Shown here piece after piece: positions 44,646 to 53,133 of a stretch of DNA of 64,000 nucleotides; the first letter of the stretch is position 1, and every line of letters begins with the position of its first letter. The notes beneath the pieces are model-generated. The model did not search any database and was not told the DNA's origin. It saw only the letters and a list, made by a program, of their open reading frames with translations. The stretch is from Candidatus Epulonipiscioides gigas. Its GTDB lineage: Bacteria > Bacillota > Clostridia > Lachnospirales > Cellulosilyticaceae. The position numbers and the translations under genes are program-made. Location: positions 18,344 through 82,343 of the forward strand of contig LJHE01000060.1 in NCBI GenBank assembly GCA_001983555.1. Direction: 5' to 3'.

Positions 44646-46970
44646 ATGATTAATACTATTAAAATTAATTTAACGACTGAAGAAATTTTAACACAACATA
44701 TTGGTGTTGAAAGAGAAGGCTTAAGATGTGATGTGGAAGGTAATCTTGCAACCACAAAACACCCTGATGTGTTTGGTGGTAAATTATTAAATCCTTATAT
44801 CACAACTGACTTTTCAGAAAGTCAATTAGAATTTATAACACCTGCCTTAAAGAATGCAACTCAAGTATATGATTTTCTTGAAAATTTGTATAATATAGCA
44901 GTTTTGGAAATAGGAGATGAATATATTTGGCCACAATCTATGCCTTGTACATTGCCAGATGATGCTCAAATTCCAATTGCAACATTTTGTCATACTGAAA
45001 AAGGAGCTCAAGCATATTGTTATAGGATGCATTTATTACAAAAATATGGTGGTAAAAAGCAAGTTGTTTCAGGCATACACTATAATTTTTCTTTTAACGA
45101 AAAAATAATAGATGAGCTATATAAAGCTTCGAGTAAAGATACGGAATACAAAGAATTTAGAAATGATTGTTATTTGAAGGTAGCTAGAAATTATTTAAGA
45201 TATAGATGGCTAATAATTTATTTATTAGGCGGGAGCAGTGTTGTTCATAAGACGTATGAAAAAGAAGTTATTGACAGATTAGAAAATGAATATATCGATA
45301 GTTGTAGTAGCAAAGGAGCATTATCTTATAGAAACGGTGAATGTGGATATGCAAACAAAAATGATTTGTATCCTGATTATACTAATATAACTGCCTATGT
45401 AGAAAGTATAAATAATTTTGTAATTGAAAATAAAATTGAAAGTCCTAAAGAGCTATATGCTCAAGTTCGCATAAAAGCTTATAATAATGATGATTTACTA
45501 ACATCTCTTAAGGAAGATGGTATAAATTATCTGGAGTTTAGAAGCATAGATATTAATCCTTTTGATAAAGCAGGTATAAAAAAAATAGATTTAGAGTTTT
45601 TAAGTATTTTTAATATTTTTCTTTTATTAAAAGAAGAAAGTAACTATAAAAATTTTCAAAAAGATTCTAACAAAAATCAATTTACTATTGCACAACATGG
45701 TTTTTTAGATACATTTTTATTGATGGATGGGAAAGAAGTAAAAAAATCTGATTGGGCCAAAGAAATACTATTAGAAATAAAAAATATAAATGAAACTTTA
45801 AATTTAGAATTAAACGATTCAATAGAATATCAATTAAAAAAAATAGAAGACCCAAAAAAGACTTATGCTCATAAAATTTTTTCTAAAGTTAGAGAAAATG
45901 GATATATAAACACACATCTCGAACTTGCAAAAGCATATAAACAAGATGCTTATAATAATAGATATTTGCTTAAAGGCTTTGAAAATCTTGAATTATCAAC
46001 ACAACAAATTATTAAAGAGAGCATTAAAAGAGGGATAAACATAAATGTTATTGATCCATTAGACAACTTTATTCGCCTAGAGCAAAATGGACATATTGAA
46101 TATATTAAACAAGCTACGAAAACTTCAAAAGATACGTATATAAGTATGCTCATTATGGAAAATAAACTTGTTACTAAAAAAGTACTCTCAGATAATAACA
46201 TTAATGTTCCCAAAGGTGATGAGATAACTGCTGTGGTTGATATTGCAAATAAAAAATCTATTCTAAATAAATACCAAGAAAGAGCAGTTGTAATTAAGCC
46301 TAAATCTACTAACTTTGGTTTAGGAATTAGCATCTTTAAAGAACCTGCTTCAATGGAAGACCTACTTGGAGCAACTGAAATTGCTTTTAAATATGATGAT
46401 ACTATTTTAGTAGAAGAATTTGCAAAAGGAAATGAATATCGCTTTATTGTCATTGGTGATAAAGTTATAGGAATTTTAAATAGAGTTCCTGCAAATGTAA
46501 TTGGAAATGGAAATTTATCCATTCGTGAGCTAGTAGAAATAAAAAATCAAGATCCATTACGCGGTAAAGGATATAAAACTCCACTTGAAAAAATTTATTT
46601 GGATGAAAATTCTGCTCTATTTTTAAAACAACAATCCCTAAATTTTGATTATATACCAAAACTTAATGAAATAGTTTATTTACGAGAAAATTCCAATATA
46701 AGTACTGGTGGAGATAGTATAGACTATACTGATGATATAGCTCCTTATTTTAAAGAAATCGCTGTAAGAGCTGCTCATTCTGCAGGAGCTAATATATGTG
46801 GAGTTGACATGATGATAGAAGATATAACTGCTCATAATAAAAATTATTCTATTATAGAGCTCAATTTTAATCCTGCAATTCATATCCATCACTATCCTTA
46901 TAAAGGAAAAGGTCGAAATATAGCAAGTGCTGTACTAGATTTATTAGAATATAAGATACAATCTTGTTAA
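44646..46970 (+). CDS. gshF: Bifunctional glutathione synthase GshF (GshAB)
   Basis: 774 residues from the ATG at 44646; the ATG at 44634 is part of the ATGGAGG ribosome site. An N-terminal glutamate-cysteine ligase domain (about 1-455: GVEREGLRCDVEG, TDFSESQLEFITP, SGIHYNFSF, LEFRSIDINPFDKAG) is fused to an ATP-grasp glutathione synthetase domain (about 480-774: VVIKPKSTNFGLGISIF, ILVEEFAKGNEYRFIVIGD, NICGVDMMIED, IIELNFNPAIHIHHYP). It makes glutathione in one protein. Stands alone; no terminator is obvious before the flagellin array. Confidence 0.95.
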   Translation: MINTIKINLTTEEILTQHIGVEREGLRCDVEGNLATTKHPDVFGGKLLNPYITTDFSESQLEFITPALKNATQVYDFLENLYNIAVLEIGDEYIWPQSMPCTLPDDAQIPIATFCHTEKGAQAYCYRMHLLQKYGGKKQVVSGIHYNFSFNEKIIDELYKASSKDTEYKEFRNDCYLKVARNYLRYRWLIIYLLGGSSVVHKTYEKEVIDRLENEYIDSCSSKGALSYRNGECGYANKNDLYPDYTNITAYVESINNFVIENKIESPKELYAQVRIKAYNNDDLLTSLKEDGINYLEFRSIDINPFDKAGIKKIDLEFLSIFNIFLLLKEESNYKNFQKDSNKNQFTIAQHGFLDTFLLMDGKEVKKSDWAKEILLEIKNINETLNLELNDSIEYQLKKIEDPKKTYAHKIFSKVRENGYINTHLELAKAYKQDAYNNRYLLKGFENLELSTQQIIKESIKRGININVIDPLDNFIRLEQNGHIEYIKQATKTSKDTYISMLIMENKLVTKKVLSDNNINVPKGDEITAVVDIANKKSILNKYQERAVVIKPKSTNFGLGISIFKEPASMEDLLGATEIAFKYDDTILVEEFAKGNEYRFIVIGDKVIGILNRVPANVIGNGNLSIRELVEIKNQDPLRGKGYKTPLEKIYLDENSALFLKQQSLNFDYIPKLNEIVYLRENSNISTGGDSIDYTDDIAPYFKEIAVRAAHSAGANICGVDMMIEDITAHNKNYSIIELNFNPAIHIHHYPYKGKGRNIASAVLDLLEYKIQSC

Positions 46971-47007
46971 AATTTATTATATAAACAAAAAAAATATAAA
47001 AAAATCT

Positions 47008-47034
47008 TAAAGTATTTTTGTATATTTCCGATAT
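47008..47034 (+). promoter_or_regulatory. Distal sigma-D promoter of flagellin 1
   Basis: TAAA (47008-47011), 16 bp, CCGATAT (47028-47034). First of two sigma-D-type elements upstream of the first flagellin. TGTCA/TGACA inverted repeats lie between the two. Confidence 0.6.
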
Positions 47035-47145
47035 ATTATATAATGTCAAATCAAATCTGACAGTAAATACTTCAATTATGACAAAAAACTACCAGTAAAA
47101 TGGTATAAAAACCAGAAAAAACCAAAAAAAAGTTGAAAAAAATTG

Positions 47146-47172
47146 TAAGATATTTTTGAATTATACCGATAT
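47146..47172 (+). promoter_or_regulatory. Proximal sigma-D promoter of flagellin 1
   Basis: TAAG (47146-47149), 16 bp, CCGATAT (47166-47172), about 70 bp before the ATG. The upstream A-rich tract is duplicated ahead of flagellin 2. Confidence 0.7.
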
Positions 47173-47241
47173 ATTATATGTAAAGTTGTTATAAATATAA
47201 AAATTCAAATATAAACACATACACAACAGGGGGAACTTAAA

Positions 47242-48477
47242 ATGAGAATAAATACTAATTTAATGGCGATGAACTCACAAAGAAATCTGGGAATTAATCA
47301 AGGCGAGCAAGGTGGGGTAATGGAAAAGCTTTCTTCAGGACTTAGAATTAACAGAGCAGGGGATGATGCAGCTGGTCTTGCAATTTCTGAAAAAATGAGA
47401 AATCAAATCAAGGGATTAAATCAAGCAAGTAGAAACGCTCAAGATGGTATATCTTTAATCCAAACCGCTGAAGGAGCTCTTGGTGAAAATCATGACATGC
47501 TAAAAAGAATGCGTGAAATGGCTATTCAAGCTATGAATGATACTTACACAGAAGAAGATCGCCAAAAATTAAACTTAGAAGCTCAACAACTTATAACAGA
47601 AATTGATGAAATATCTGTTAAAGCTGAATTTAATGAACAAAAACTTTTGACTGGTGATCCTACTGGAATGGGATTAGATAAAGTTGCTGTTCAACGTAAA
47701 TTATTAGCTACTGTACAAGCCAGTTATTATGACAAATTAGGAAATTATGCAAGTACATTAGGGAAAGCTTATAGTATAGAAAACGACAGTAAAATGTTAA
47801 CACTAAAGCAAAGTATTATAGATATGGAACAAAAAATATCAGCTTGTGAAGTTAAAGCTGCAGGTGCGTTGCCAGCTGAGGCTCAAAAAGTTTTAACATC
47901 AGTTGCTGCTTTAAAAACTAGTCTAGCTGGATTAGAAGCTTCCATGGCAGCTGAAGAATCAAGATCAGCAAGCTGCAAAACTATGGCAAATAGTTGTTTG
48001 CGTCAAGCTATTTTAACAGAAGCTGTTTCAGTTACTAGTGTAGCAAAAGCACTGCAAGCAACTATGAATGAAGAAGTTGGCCCTAATGAATTTACTTTCC
48101 AAGTAGGAGCAAACAATGGACAAGATATTACGCTCGGTATAAAAGCGATGAATGCAACTGCTCTGGGATTAGTAGCTACAAAAATAGATACTCCTGAAAG
48201 TGCAGGAATAGCGTTAACTTCTATTGATGCTGCTATTGAAATTGTATCTCGCCAAAGAGCAGAACTAGGAGCAGTTCAAAATAGACTAGAACATACAGTA
48301 AAAAATGTTGATAATACAGCAGAAAACTTACAATCTGCTGAATCTCAAATTCGTGATGCTGATATGGCAGAAGAAATGGTTGCTCTTACAAGAACCAATA
48401 TTTTAGCGCAAGCATCACAAGCCATGCTAGCACAAGCAAATCAAATACCACAACAAGTTCTTCAATTATTACAATAA
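47242..48477 (+). CDS. Flagellin 1 (three cysteines)
   Basis: 411 residues. Conserved N-terminal coiled coil MRINTNLMAMNSQRNLGINQ with LSSGLRINRAGDDAAGLAIS, variable centre (about 145-280), conserved PNEFTFQVGANNGQ at 281 and C-terminal SAESQIRDADMAEEMV to QQVLQLLQ. Unusual for a flagellin, it has cysteines at 202, 245 and 252 in the variable part. Two sigma-D promoters and GGGGGAA ribosome site, no CsrA hairpin. First of six tandem paralogues. Confidence 0.95.
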   Translation: MRINTNLMAMNSQRNLGINQGEQGGVMEKLSSGLRINRAGDDAAGLAISEKMRNQIKGLNQASRNAQDGISLIQTAEGALGENHDMLKRMREMAIQAMNDTYTEEDRQKLNLEAQQLITEIDEISVKAEFNEQKLLTGDPTGMGLDKVAVQRKLLATVQASYYDKLGNYASTLGKAYSIENDSKMLTLKQSIIDMEQKISACEVKAAGALPAEAQKVLTSVAALKTSLAGLEASMAAEESRSASCKTMANSCLRQAILTEAVSVTSVAKALQATMNEEVGPNEFTFQVGANNGQDITLGIKAMNATALGLVATKIDTPESAGIALTSIDAAIEIVSRQRAELGAVQNRLEHTVKNVDNTAENLQSAESQIRDADMAEEMVALTRTNILAQASQAMLAQANQIPQQVLQLLQ

Positions 48478-48481
48478 TTAT

Positions 48482-48517
48482 AAAAGTCTTTGAGATATTT
48501 TTCTTGAAGACTTTTTT
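48482..48517 (+). terminator. Terminator after flagellin 1
   Basis: AAGTCTT (48484-48490) with AAGACTT (48507-48513) then TTTT. Confidence 0.8.
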
Positions 48518-48547
48518 CATTTTAACTCTTGTTTTATTTTCCATAAA

Positions 48548-48630
48548 AATGGTATATAATCCAGAAAAAACCAAAAAAAAGTTGAAAAAAGTCTTAAAGT
48601 ATTTTGAAATTAGTCCGATATATTATATTG
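48548..48630 (+). repeat. Duplicated promoter block (copy ahead of flagellin 2)
   Basis: This stretch, AATGGTATA, CCAGAAAAAACC, AAAAAAAAGTTGAAAAAA and the CCGATATATTAT box, closely matches 47099-47180 ahead of flagellin 1. The genes were duplicated together with their regulatory region. Confidence 0.8.
48595..48621 (+). promoter_or_regulatory. Sigma-D promoter of flagellin 2
   Basis: TAAA (48595-48598), 16 bp, CCGATAT (48615-48621). Confidence 0.75.
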
Positions 48631-48702
48631 TAAAGCATTAAAAAGATAAAACGTCTAAACAGTAGACAACACAGTTTAATATATTATGGGGGGAAATTTA
48701 AA

Positions 48703-49938
48703 ATGAGAATTAATAATAACTTAATGGCAATGAATTCACAAAGAAACCTAGGGATTAATCAAGGAGAGCAAGGTAGCGTAATGGAGAAGCTTTCTTCTGG
48801 TCTTAGAGTTAATCGTGCAGGAGATGACGCAGCTGGTCTTGCCATTTCTGAAAAAATGAGAAATCAAATCAAAGGATTAAATCAAGCAAGTAGAAATAGT
48901 GAAGATGGTATATCTTTAATTCAAACTGCAGAAGGTTCACTTGCTGAAACTCACGATATGTTAAAAAGAATGAGAGAAATGACCATTCAATCTATGAATG
49001 ATACTTATACAGATGAAGATAGACAAAAATTAGATCTTGAGCTTCAACAACTTATTACAGAAATTGATGAATTAGCTGTAAAAACTGAATTTAATGAGCA
49101 AAAACTTTTAACAGGTGATCCAACAGGAAAAGGATTACGTAGTGTGGCAAACTATCGTTCAAGTTTAGCAGCATATCAAGGAAGCTACTATGCATATGTT
49201 GGGAAACATAATAGTGTATTAAGAGTAGCTTATAGTATAGAAGCTGGAAGTAAAATGAATCAAATCAAACAATCTATAATAGATCTTGATGAAAAGATAT
49301 CAGCTCTTGAAATTCAAGCAGCAGGTGCTCTACCTCCAGAATCACAAGTAATTTTATCAAGTGTAGCTACTTTAAGAACTAGTATGGCAGGATTAGAAGC
49401 TTCTATGGCAGGTGTTGAAGCAGAGGCAGCAAGCTACAAAACTATGGCAAATAGTTGTTTAAAACAAGCTGTTTCTATTGAAGCTAATGCTGTAACAAGT
49501 ATGGCTAAAGTTGTTCAAGCTGTTATGAATGAATCCGTTGGACCTAATGAGTTTACTTTCCAAGTTGGAGCAAATAATGGACAAACTATTGACATTGGTA
49601 TTAAAGCTATGGATGCAACTTCTCTTGGATTACTAGCTACAAAAATAGATGATACTTACAGTGCAGGAATAGCTTTAACATCAATTGATGCTGCTATTGA
49701 AATAGTATCTCGTCAAAGAGCAGAACTTGGAGCAGTTCAAAATAGACTAGAACATACTGTTAAAAATATAGATAATACAGCTGAAAACTTACAATCTGCT
49801 GAATCTCAAATTCGTGATGCTGATATGGCCGCAGAAATGGTTGCCCTTACAAGAGTAAATATCTTGTCACAAGCTTCTCAATCTATGTTAGTACAAGCAA
49901 ATCAAGCACCACAACAAGTACTTCAATTATTACAATAA
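48703..49938 (+). CDS. Flagellin 2
   Basis: 411 residues, closest to flagellin 1 in both coding sequence and promoter. The same conserved ends; a single cysteine at 252 (YKTMANSCLKQA), matching the third cysteine of flagellin 1. Ribosome site GGGGGGAAA, without the GGCAAGGATGCC hairpin seen in later copies. Confidence 0.95.
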   Translation: MRINNNLMAMNSQRNLGINQGEQGSVMEKLSSGLRVNRAGDDAAGLAISEKMRNQIKGLNQASRNSEDGISLIQTAEGSLAETHDMLKRMREMTIQSMNDTYTDEDRQKLDLELQQLITEIDELAVKTEFNEQKLLTGDPTGKGLRSVANYRSSLAAYQGSYYAYVGKHNSVLRVAYSIEAGSKMNQIKQSIIDLDEKISALEIQAAGALPPESQVILSSVATLRTSMAGLEASMAGVEAEAASYKTMANSCLKQAVSIEANAVTSMAKVVQAVMNESVGPNEFTFQVGANNGQTIDIGIKAMDATSLGLLATKIDDTYSAGIALTSIDAAIEIVSRQRAELGAVQNRLEHTVKNIDNTAENLQSAESQIRDADMAAEMVALTRVNILSQASQSMLVQANQAPQQVLQLLQ

Positions 49939-49949
49939 TAAAATAAATA

Positions 49950-49984
49950 AAGGACTAATTTCTATATGGAGTTAGTCCTTTTTC
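49950..49984 (+). terminator. Terminator after flagellin 2
   Basis: AAGGACTAA (49950-49958) with TTAGTCCTT (49972-49980) then TTTTT. Confidence 0.88.
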
Positions 49985-50027
49985 AATACTTGGATAAAAA
50001 AAATAATTAAAAAAATAATAAAAACTA

Positions 50028-50054
50028 TAAAGTATTTTTAATGCACTCCGATAT
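50028..50054 (+). promoter_or_regulatory. Sigma-D promoter of flagellin 3
   Basis: TAAA (50028-50031), 16 bp, CCGATAT (50048-50054), then ATTGAAAAGGTTATT, shared with copies 4-6. Confidence 0.75.
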
Positions 50055-50099
50055 ATATTATTGAAAAGGTTATTGTAAAAATATACCTAGTAAATAAAA

Positions 50100-50130
50100 G
50101 GCAAGGATGCCGCCACATATTCAAGGAGGA
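50100..50130 (+). promoter_or_regulatory. CsrA-type leader hairpin and ribosome site, flagellin 3
   Basis: GGCA-AGGA-TGCC (50100-50111) presents GGA in a four-base loop, the classical CsrA target. A second GGA lies in the AAGGAGGA ribosome site (50123-50130), 11 bases on. Same plan as the two CsrA sites in the Bacillus hag leader. Confidence 0.65.
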
Positions 50131-50137
50131 ATTTAAA

Positions 50138-51373
50138 ATGAGAATTAATACTAATCTAATGGCAATGAATTCGCAAAGAAACCTTAAAGTTAATCAAGGT
50201 TCACAAGGAAAAGTAATGGAAAAACTTTCTTCTGGACTTAGAATTAACCGAGCAGGAGACGATGCTGCTGGTCTTGCAATTTCAGAAAAAATGAGAAATC
50301 AAATTAAAGGTTTGCAACAATCAAGCCGAAACTCTGAAGATGGGATTTCTTTAATTCAAACTGCAGAAGGAGCACTTGGAGAAACACATGAAATGCTCAA
50401 AAGAATGCGAGAGATGACTATTCAATCTATGAATGATACATATACAGATGAAGATAGACAAAAATTAGACCTTGAGTTACAAGAACTTATCACAGAAATT
50501 GATGGTGTGGCGGATAAAACGGAATTTAATGAACAAAATCTTTTAACAGGCGATCCTACTGGAATGGGATTAAATAGTGTAGCAACAGCTAATAAAGACT
50601 TAGCTAATATAGTAAGTAGCTATTATTCTAAAATGGGCAGTTACGAAGCTAAGTTAGGTGAAGCGTATTCTGTAGAAAATGGCACTCTTATAAATCAAGC
50701 AAAACAATCACTTCTTGATCTTGAACAAAAAATATCAGCTCTTGAAGTGAAAGCTGCTGGGCTAAATGATGTAGATGCTCAGAAAATTTTACAAAGTGTA
50801 GCTGCGCAAAAAGCTAGTTTAGCAGGTTTAGAAGCTTCTATAGCAGGTATCGAAGCTTCAGCTGCTGTTTATAAGGCATCAGCAAATGCTTTAAGAGAAC
50901 AAGCAATTTCTATAGAAGCACATGGTGTTGTAAGTATGGCTAATAAACTTCAAGGTATTATGAATGAAGCAGTTGGTCCTAATGAATTTACTTTCCAAGT
51001 TGGAGCAAATAACGATCAAACTATTCAGCTTAACATTAAAGCTATGAATGCAACTGCTCTTGGGTTAACAGCTACAAAGATAGATACACCTGAAAGTGCA
51101 AATATTGCTCTTACTACAATTGATGCTGCTGTTGAAATTGTATCTCGTCAAAGAGCAGAACTTGGAGCAGTTCAAAATAGACTTGAGCATACTGTTAAAA
51201 ATCTAGATAACACAGCAGAAAACTTACAATCTGCTGAATCTCAAATTCGTGATGCTGATATGGCTAATGAGATGGTTAATCTTACAAGAGTAAATATTTT
51301 GTCACAAGCTTCTCAATCTATGCTTGCACAGGCAAATCAGACACCACAGCAAGTTCTACAATTATTACAATAA
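50138..51373 (+). CDS. Flagellin 3
   Basis: 411 residues, no cysteine. Ends as in the other copies (MRINTNLMAMNSQRNLKVNQ to QQVLQLLQ); the centre is intermediate between the 1/2 pair and the 4/5/6 group, sharing LEVKAAGL and EAHGVVSMANKLQ with the latter. Leader carries the CsrA-type hairpin. Probable link in the expansion history. Confidence 0.95.
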   Translation: MRINTNLMAMNSQRNLKVNQGSQGKVMEKLSSGLRINRAGDDAAGLAISEKMRNQIKGLQQSSRNSEDGISLIQTAEGALGETHEMLKRMREMTIQSMNDTYTDEDRQKLDLELQELITEIDGVADKTEFNEQNLLTGDPTGMGLNSVATANKDLANIVSSYYSKMGSYEAKLGEAYSVENGTLINQAKQSLLDLEQKISALEVKAAGLNDVDAQKILQSVAAQKASLAGLEASIAGIEASAAVYKASANALREQAISIEAHGVVSMANKLQGIMNEAVGPNEFTFQVGANNDQTIQLNIKAMNATALGLTATKIDTPESANIALTTIDAAVEIVSRQRAELGAVQNRLEHTVKNLDNTAENLQSAESQIRDADMANEMVNLTRVNILSQASQSMLAQANQTPQQVLQLLQ

Positions 51374-51381
51374 TATATATT

Positions 51382-51421
51382 GGGCTAATTCCTATAGAAT
51401 AGAGAATTAGCTCTTTTTTTA
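51382..51421 (+). terminator. Terminator after flagellin 3
   Basis: GGGCTAATTC with GAATTAGCTC then TTTTTTT. Confidence 0.88.
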
Positions 51422-51476
51422 TCAGTTTTAAAAAGTTAAAAATTGGAATAATTTTCAAAAAAAATTATAAAAAGTA

Positions 51477-51503
51477 TAAAGTATTTTTTATTTGCGTCGA
51501 TAT
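51477..51503 (+). promoter_or_regulatory. Sigma-D promoter of flagellin 4
   Basis: TAAA (51477-51480), 16 bp, GTCGATAT at 51496-51503. The only copy with TCGATAT in place of CCGATAT, so possibly weaker. Confidence 0.65.
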
Positions 51504-51555
51504 ATATTTTTGAAAAGGTTGTTACCAGTAAAACCTGAAAATAAAATAATTAATA

Positions 51556-51586
51556 GGCAAGGATGCCGTTTATATTCAAGGAGGAA
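51556..51586 (+). promoter_or_regulatory. CsrA-type leader hairpin and ribosome site, flagellin 4
   Basis: GGCA-AGGA-TGCC at 51556-51567, then AAGGAGGA. The ATG in the hairpin is in frame with the flagellin and would add ten residues (MPFIFKEEFN), but it is not the likely start. Confidence 0.65.
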
Positions 51587-51592
51587 TTTAAT

Positions 51593-52828
51593 ATGATAAT
51601 TAATACTAACCTAATGGCAATAAACTCACAACGAAATCTGGGTATTAATCAAAGTGAGCAAGGCGGAGTAATGGAGAAACTTTCTTCAGGACTTAGAATC
51701 AACCGAGCAGGCGATGATGCTGCTGGTCTTGCAATATCTGAAAAAATGAGAAACCAAATTAAAGGTTTAGAGCAATCTAGCCGAAATTCCCAAGATGGTA
51801 TATCTTTAATTCAAACTGCTGAAGGAGCTTTAGGTGAAAGCCATGATATGCTAAAAAGAATGAGAGAAATGACTATCCAAGCTATGAATGATACATATAC
51901 AGAAGAGGATAGAAAAAAATTAGATATTGAGCTTCAACAGCTTATCACAGAAATTGATAGTACGGCAGATAAAACTGAATTTAATGAAAAAGAACTTCTG
52001 AAAGGAGATCCAACTGGAGAAGGATTGGCAAGTGTGGGAGATGCTCGTGTAAAATTAGCCTCTCAACAAGTAAAATACTACAGCATGATTAAAGCAGAAG
52101 CTTCAATGTCAGGTATTGCAGCTAGTATAGAAGAAGGAAGTAAAATGAAGCAAGCAACTCAATCATTAATTGATCTTGAACAAAAAATATCAGCTCTTGA
52201 AGTAAAAGCTGCTGGTTTAACTGGTGCAGATGCTCAAGTTATTCTAGAGAGTGTAGCTGCTAATAAAGCTAGTTTAGCAGGCCTAGAGGCTTCTATAGCA
52301 CAGATTGGAGCTTCAGCTGCTAGCTATAGAACTCAAGCAGCTAGTCTTAGAAACGGTGCAATTTCTATAGAAGCACATAATGTTGTAAGTGCAGCACAAA
52401 AACTTCAAGGTATTATGAATGAATCAGTTGGTCCTAATGAATTTACTTTCCAAGTTGGTGCAAATAATGATCAAACTATTCAACTTAACATTAAAGCTAT
52501 GGACTCAACTTCTTTAGGCTTAACAGCTACTAAGATAGATACTGCTGAAAGTGCACATATTGCTCTTACTACAATTGATGCTGCTATTGAGATGATATCT
52601 CGTCAAAGAGCTGAACTTGGAGCTGTTCAAAACAGACTTGAGCATACTGTTAAAAATCTAGATAATACAGCTGAGAATCTACAATCTGCTGAATCTCAAA
52701 TTCGTGATGCTGATATGGCAGCGGAGATGGTTAATCTTACAAGAGTAAATATTTTATCCCAATCTTCTCAGGCTATGCTTGCTCAAGCTAATCAAGCACC
52801 ACAACAAGTACTTCAATTATTAGGTTAG
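51593..52828 (+). CDS. Flagellin 4
   Basis: 411 residues from the ATG at 51593, directly after AAGGAGGA. Begins MIINTNLMAINSQRN instead of MRINTN, and ends QQVLQLLG; both marks are shared with copies 5 and 6. No cysteine. Variable centre has DARVKLASQQVKYYSMIKAE. Followed by two terminators. Confidence 0.95.
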   Translation: MIINTNLMAINSQRNLGINQSEQGGVMEKLSSGLRINRAGDDAAGLAISEKMRNQIKGLEQSSRNSQDGISLIQTAEGALGESHDMLKRMREMTIQAMNDTYTEEDRKKLDIELQQLITEIDSTADKTEFNEKELLKGDPTGEGLASVGDARVKLASQQVKYYSMIKAEASMSGIAASIEEGSKMKQATQSLIDLEQKISALEVKAAGLTGADAQVILESVAANKASLAGLEASIAQIGASAASYRTQAASLRNGAISIEAHNVVSAAQKLQGIMNESVGPNEFTFQVGANNDQTIQLNIKAMDSTSLGLTATKIDTAESAHIALTTIDAAIEMISRQRAELGAVQNRLEHTVKNLDNTAENLQSAESQIRDADMAAEMVNLTRVNILSQSSQAMLAQANQAPQQVLQLLG

Positions 52829-52835
52829 ATTATAT

Positions 52836-52868
52836 AACTCCTTTAGAAATTTTCTAAAGGAGTTTTTT
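52836..52868 (+). terminator. First terminator after flagellin 4
   Basis: AACTCCTTTAGAAA pairs perfectly with TTTCTAAAGGAGTT, then TTTTT. Confidence 0.92.
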
Positions 52869-52892
52869 GTTTTTTCAATACTTCGTCTATTG

Positions 52893-52941
52893 GACATTCA
52901 TTTGATTTTTATTGTTTTATCAAATGTGAATGTCTTTTTTT
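52893..52941 (+). terminator. Second terminator after flagellin 4
   Basis: GACATTCA-TTTGAT with ATCAAATGTGAATGTC then TTTTTTT. A shortened version of the same hairpin is the only terminator after flagellin 5. The rest of 52942-53096 holds the flagellin 5 promoter. Confidence 0.85.
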
Positions 52942-52987
52942 TAATTATGAAAAATTAGAATATTTTACTATTTTTTGAAATAAGATA

Positions 52988-53014
52988 TAAAATATCTTTA
53001 GCTTATACCGATAT
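52988..53014 (+). promoter_or_regulatory. Sigma-D promoter of flagellin 5
   Basis: TAAA (52988-52991), 16 bp, CCGATAT (53008-53014). Confidence 0.72.
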
Positions 53015-53096
53015 ATTTTATTGAAAAGATTATTAAGTATATAGATAACATAAATATAGTATATCTATAAAAGTATAAAAAAAAATAAAATTAATA

Positions 53097-53127
53097 GGCA
53101 AGGATGCCGCTTATATTCAAGGAGGAA
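53097..53127 (+). promoter_or_regulatory. CsrA-type leader hairpin and ribosome site, flagellin 5
   Basis: GGCA-AGGA-TGCC at 53097-53108 followed by AAGGAGGA, as in copies 3, 4 and 6. Confidence 0.65.
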
Positions 53128-53133
53128 TTTAAA

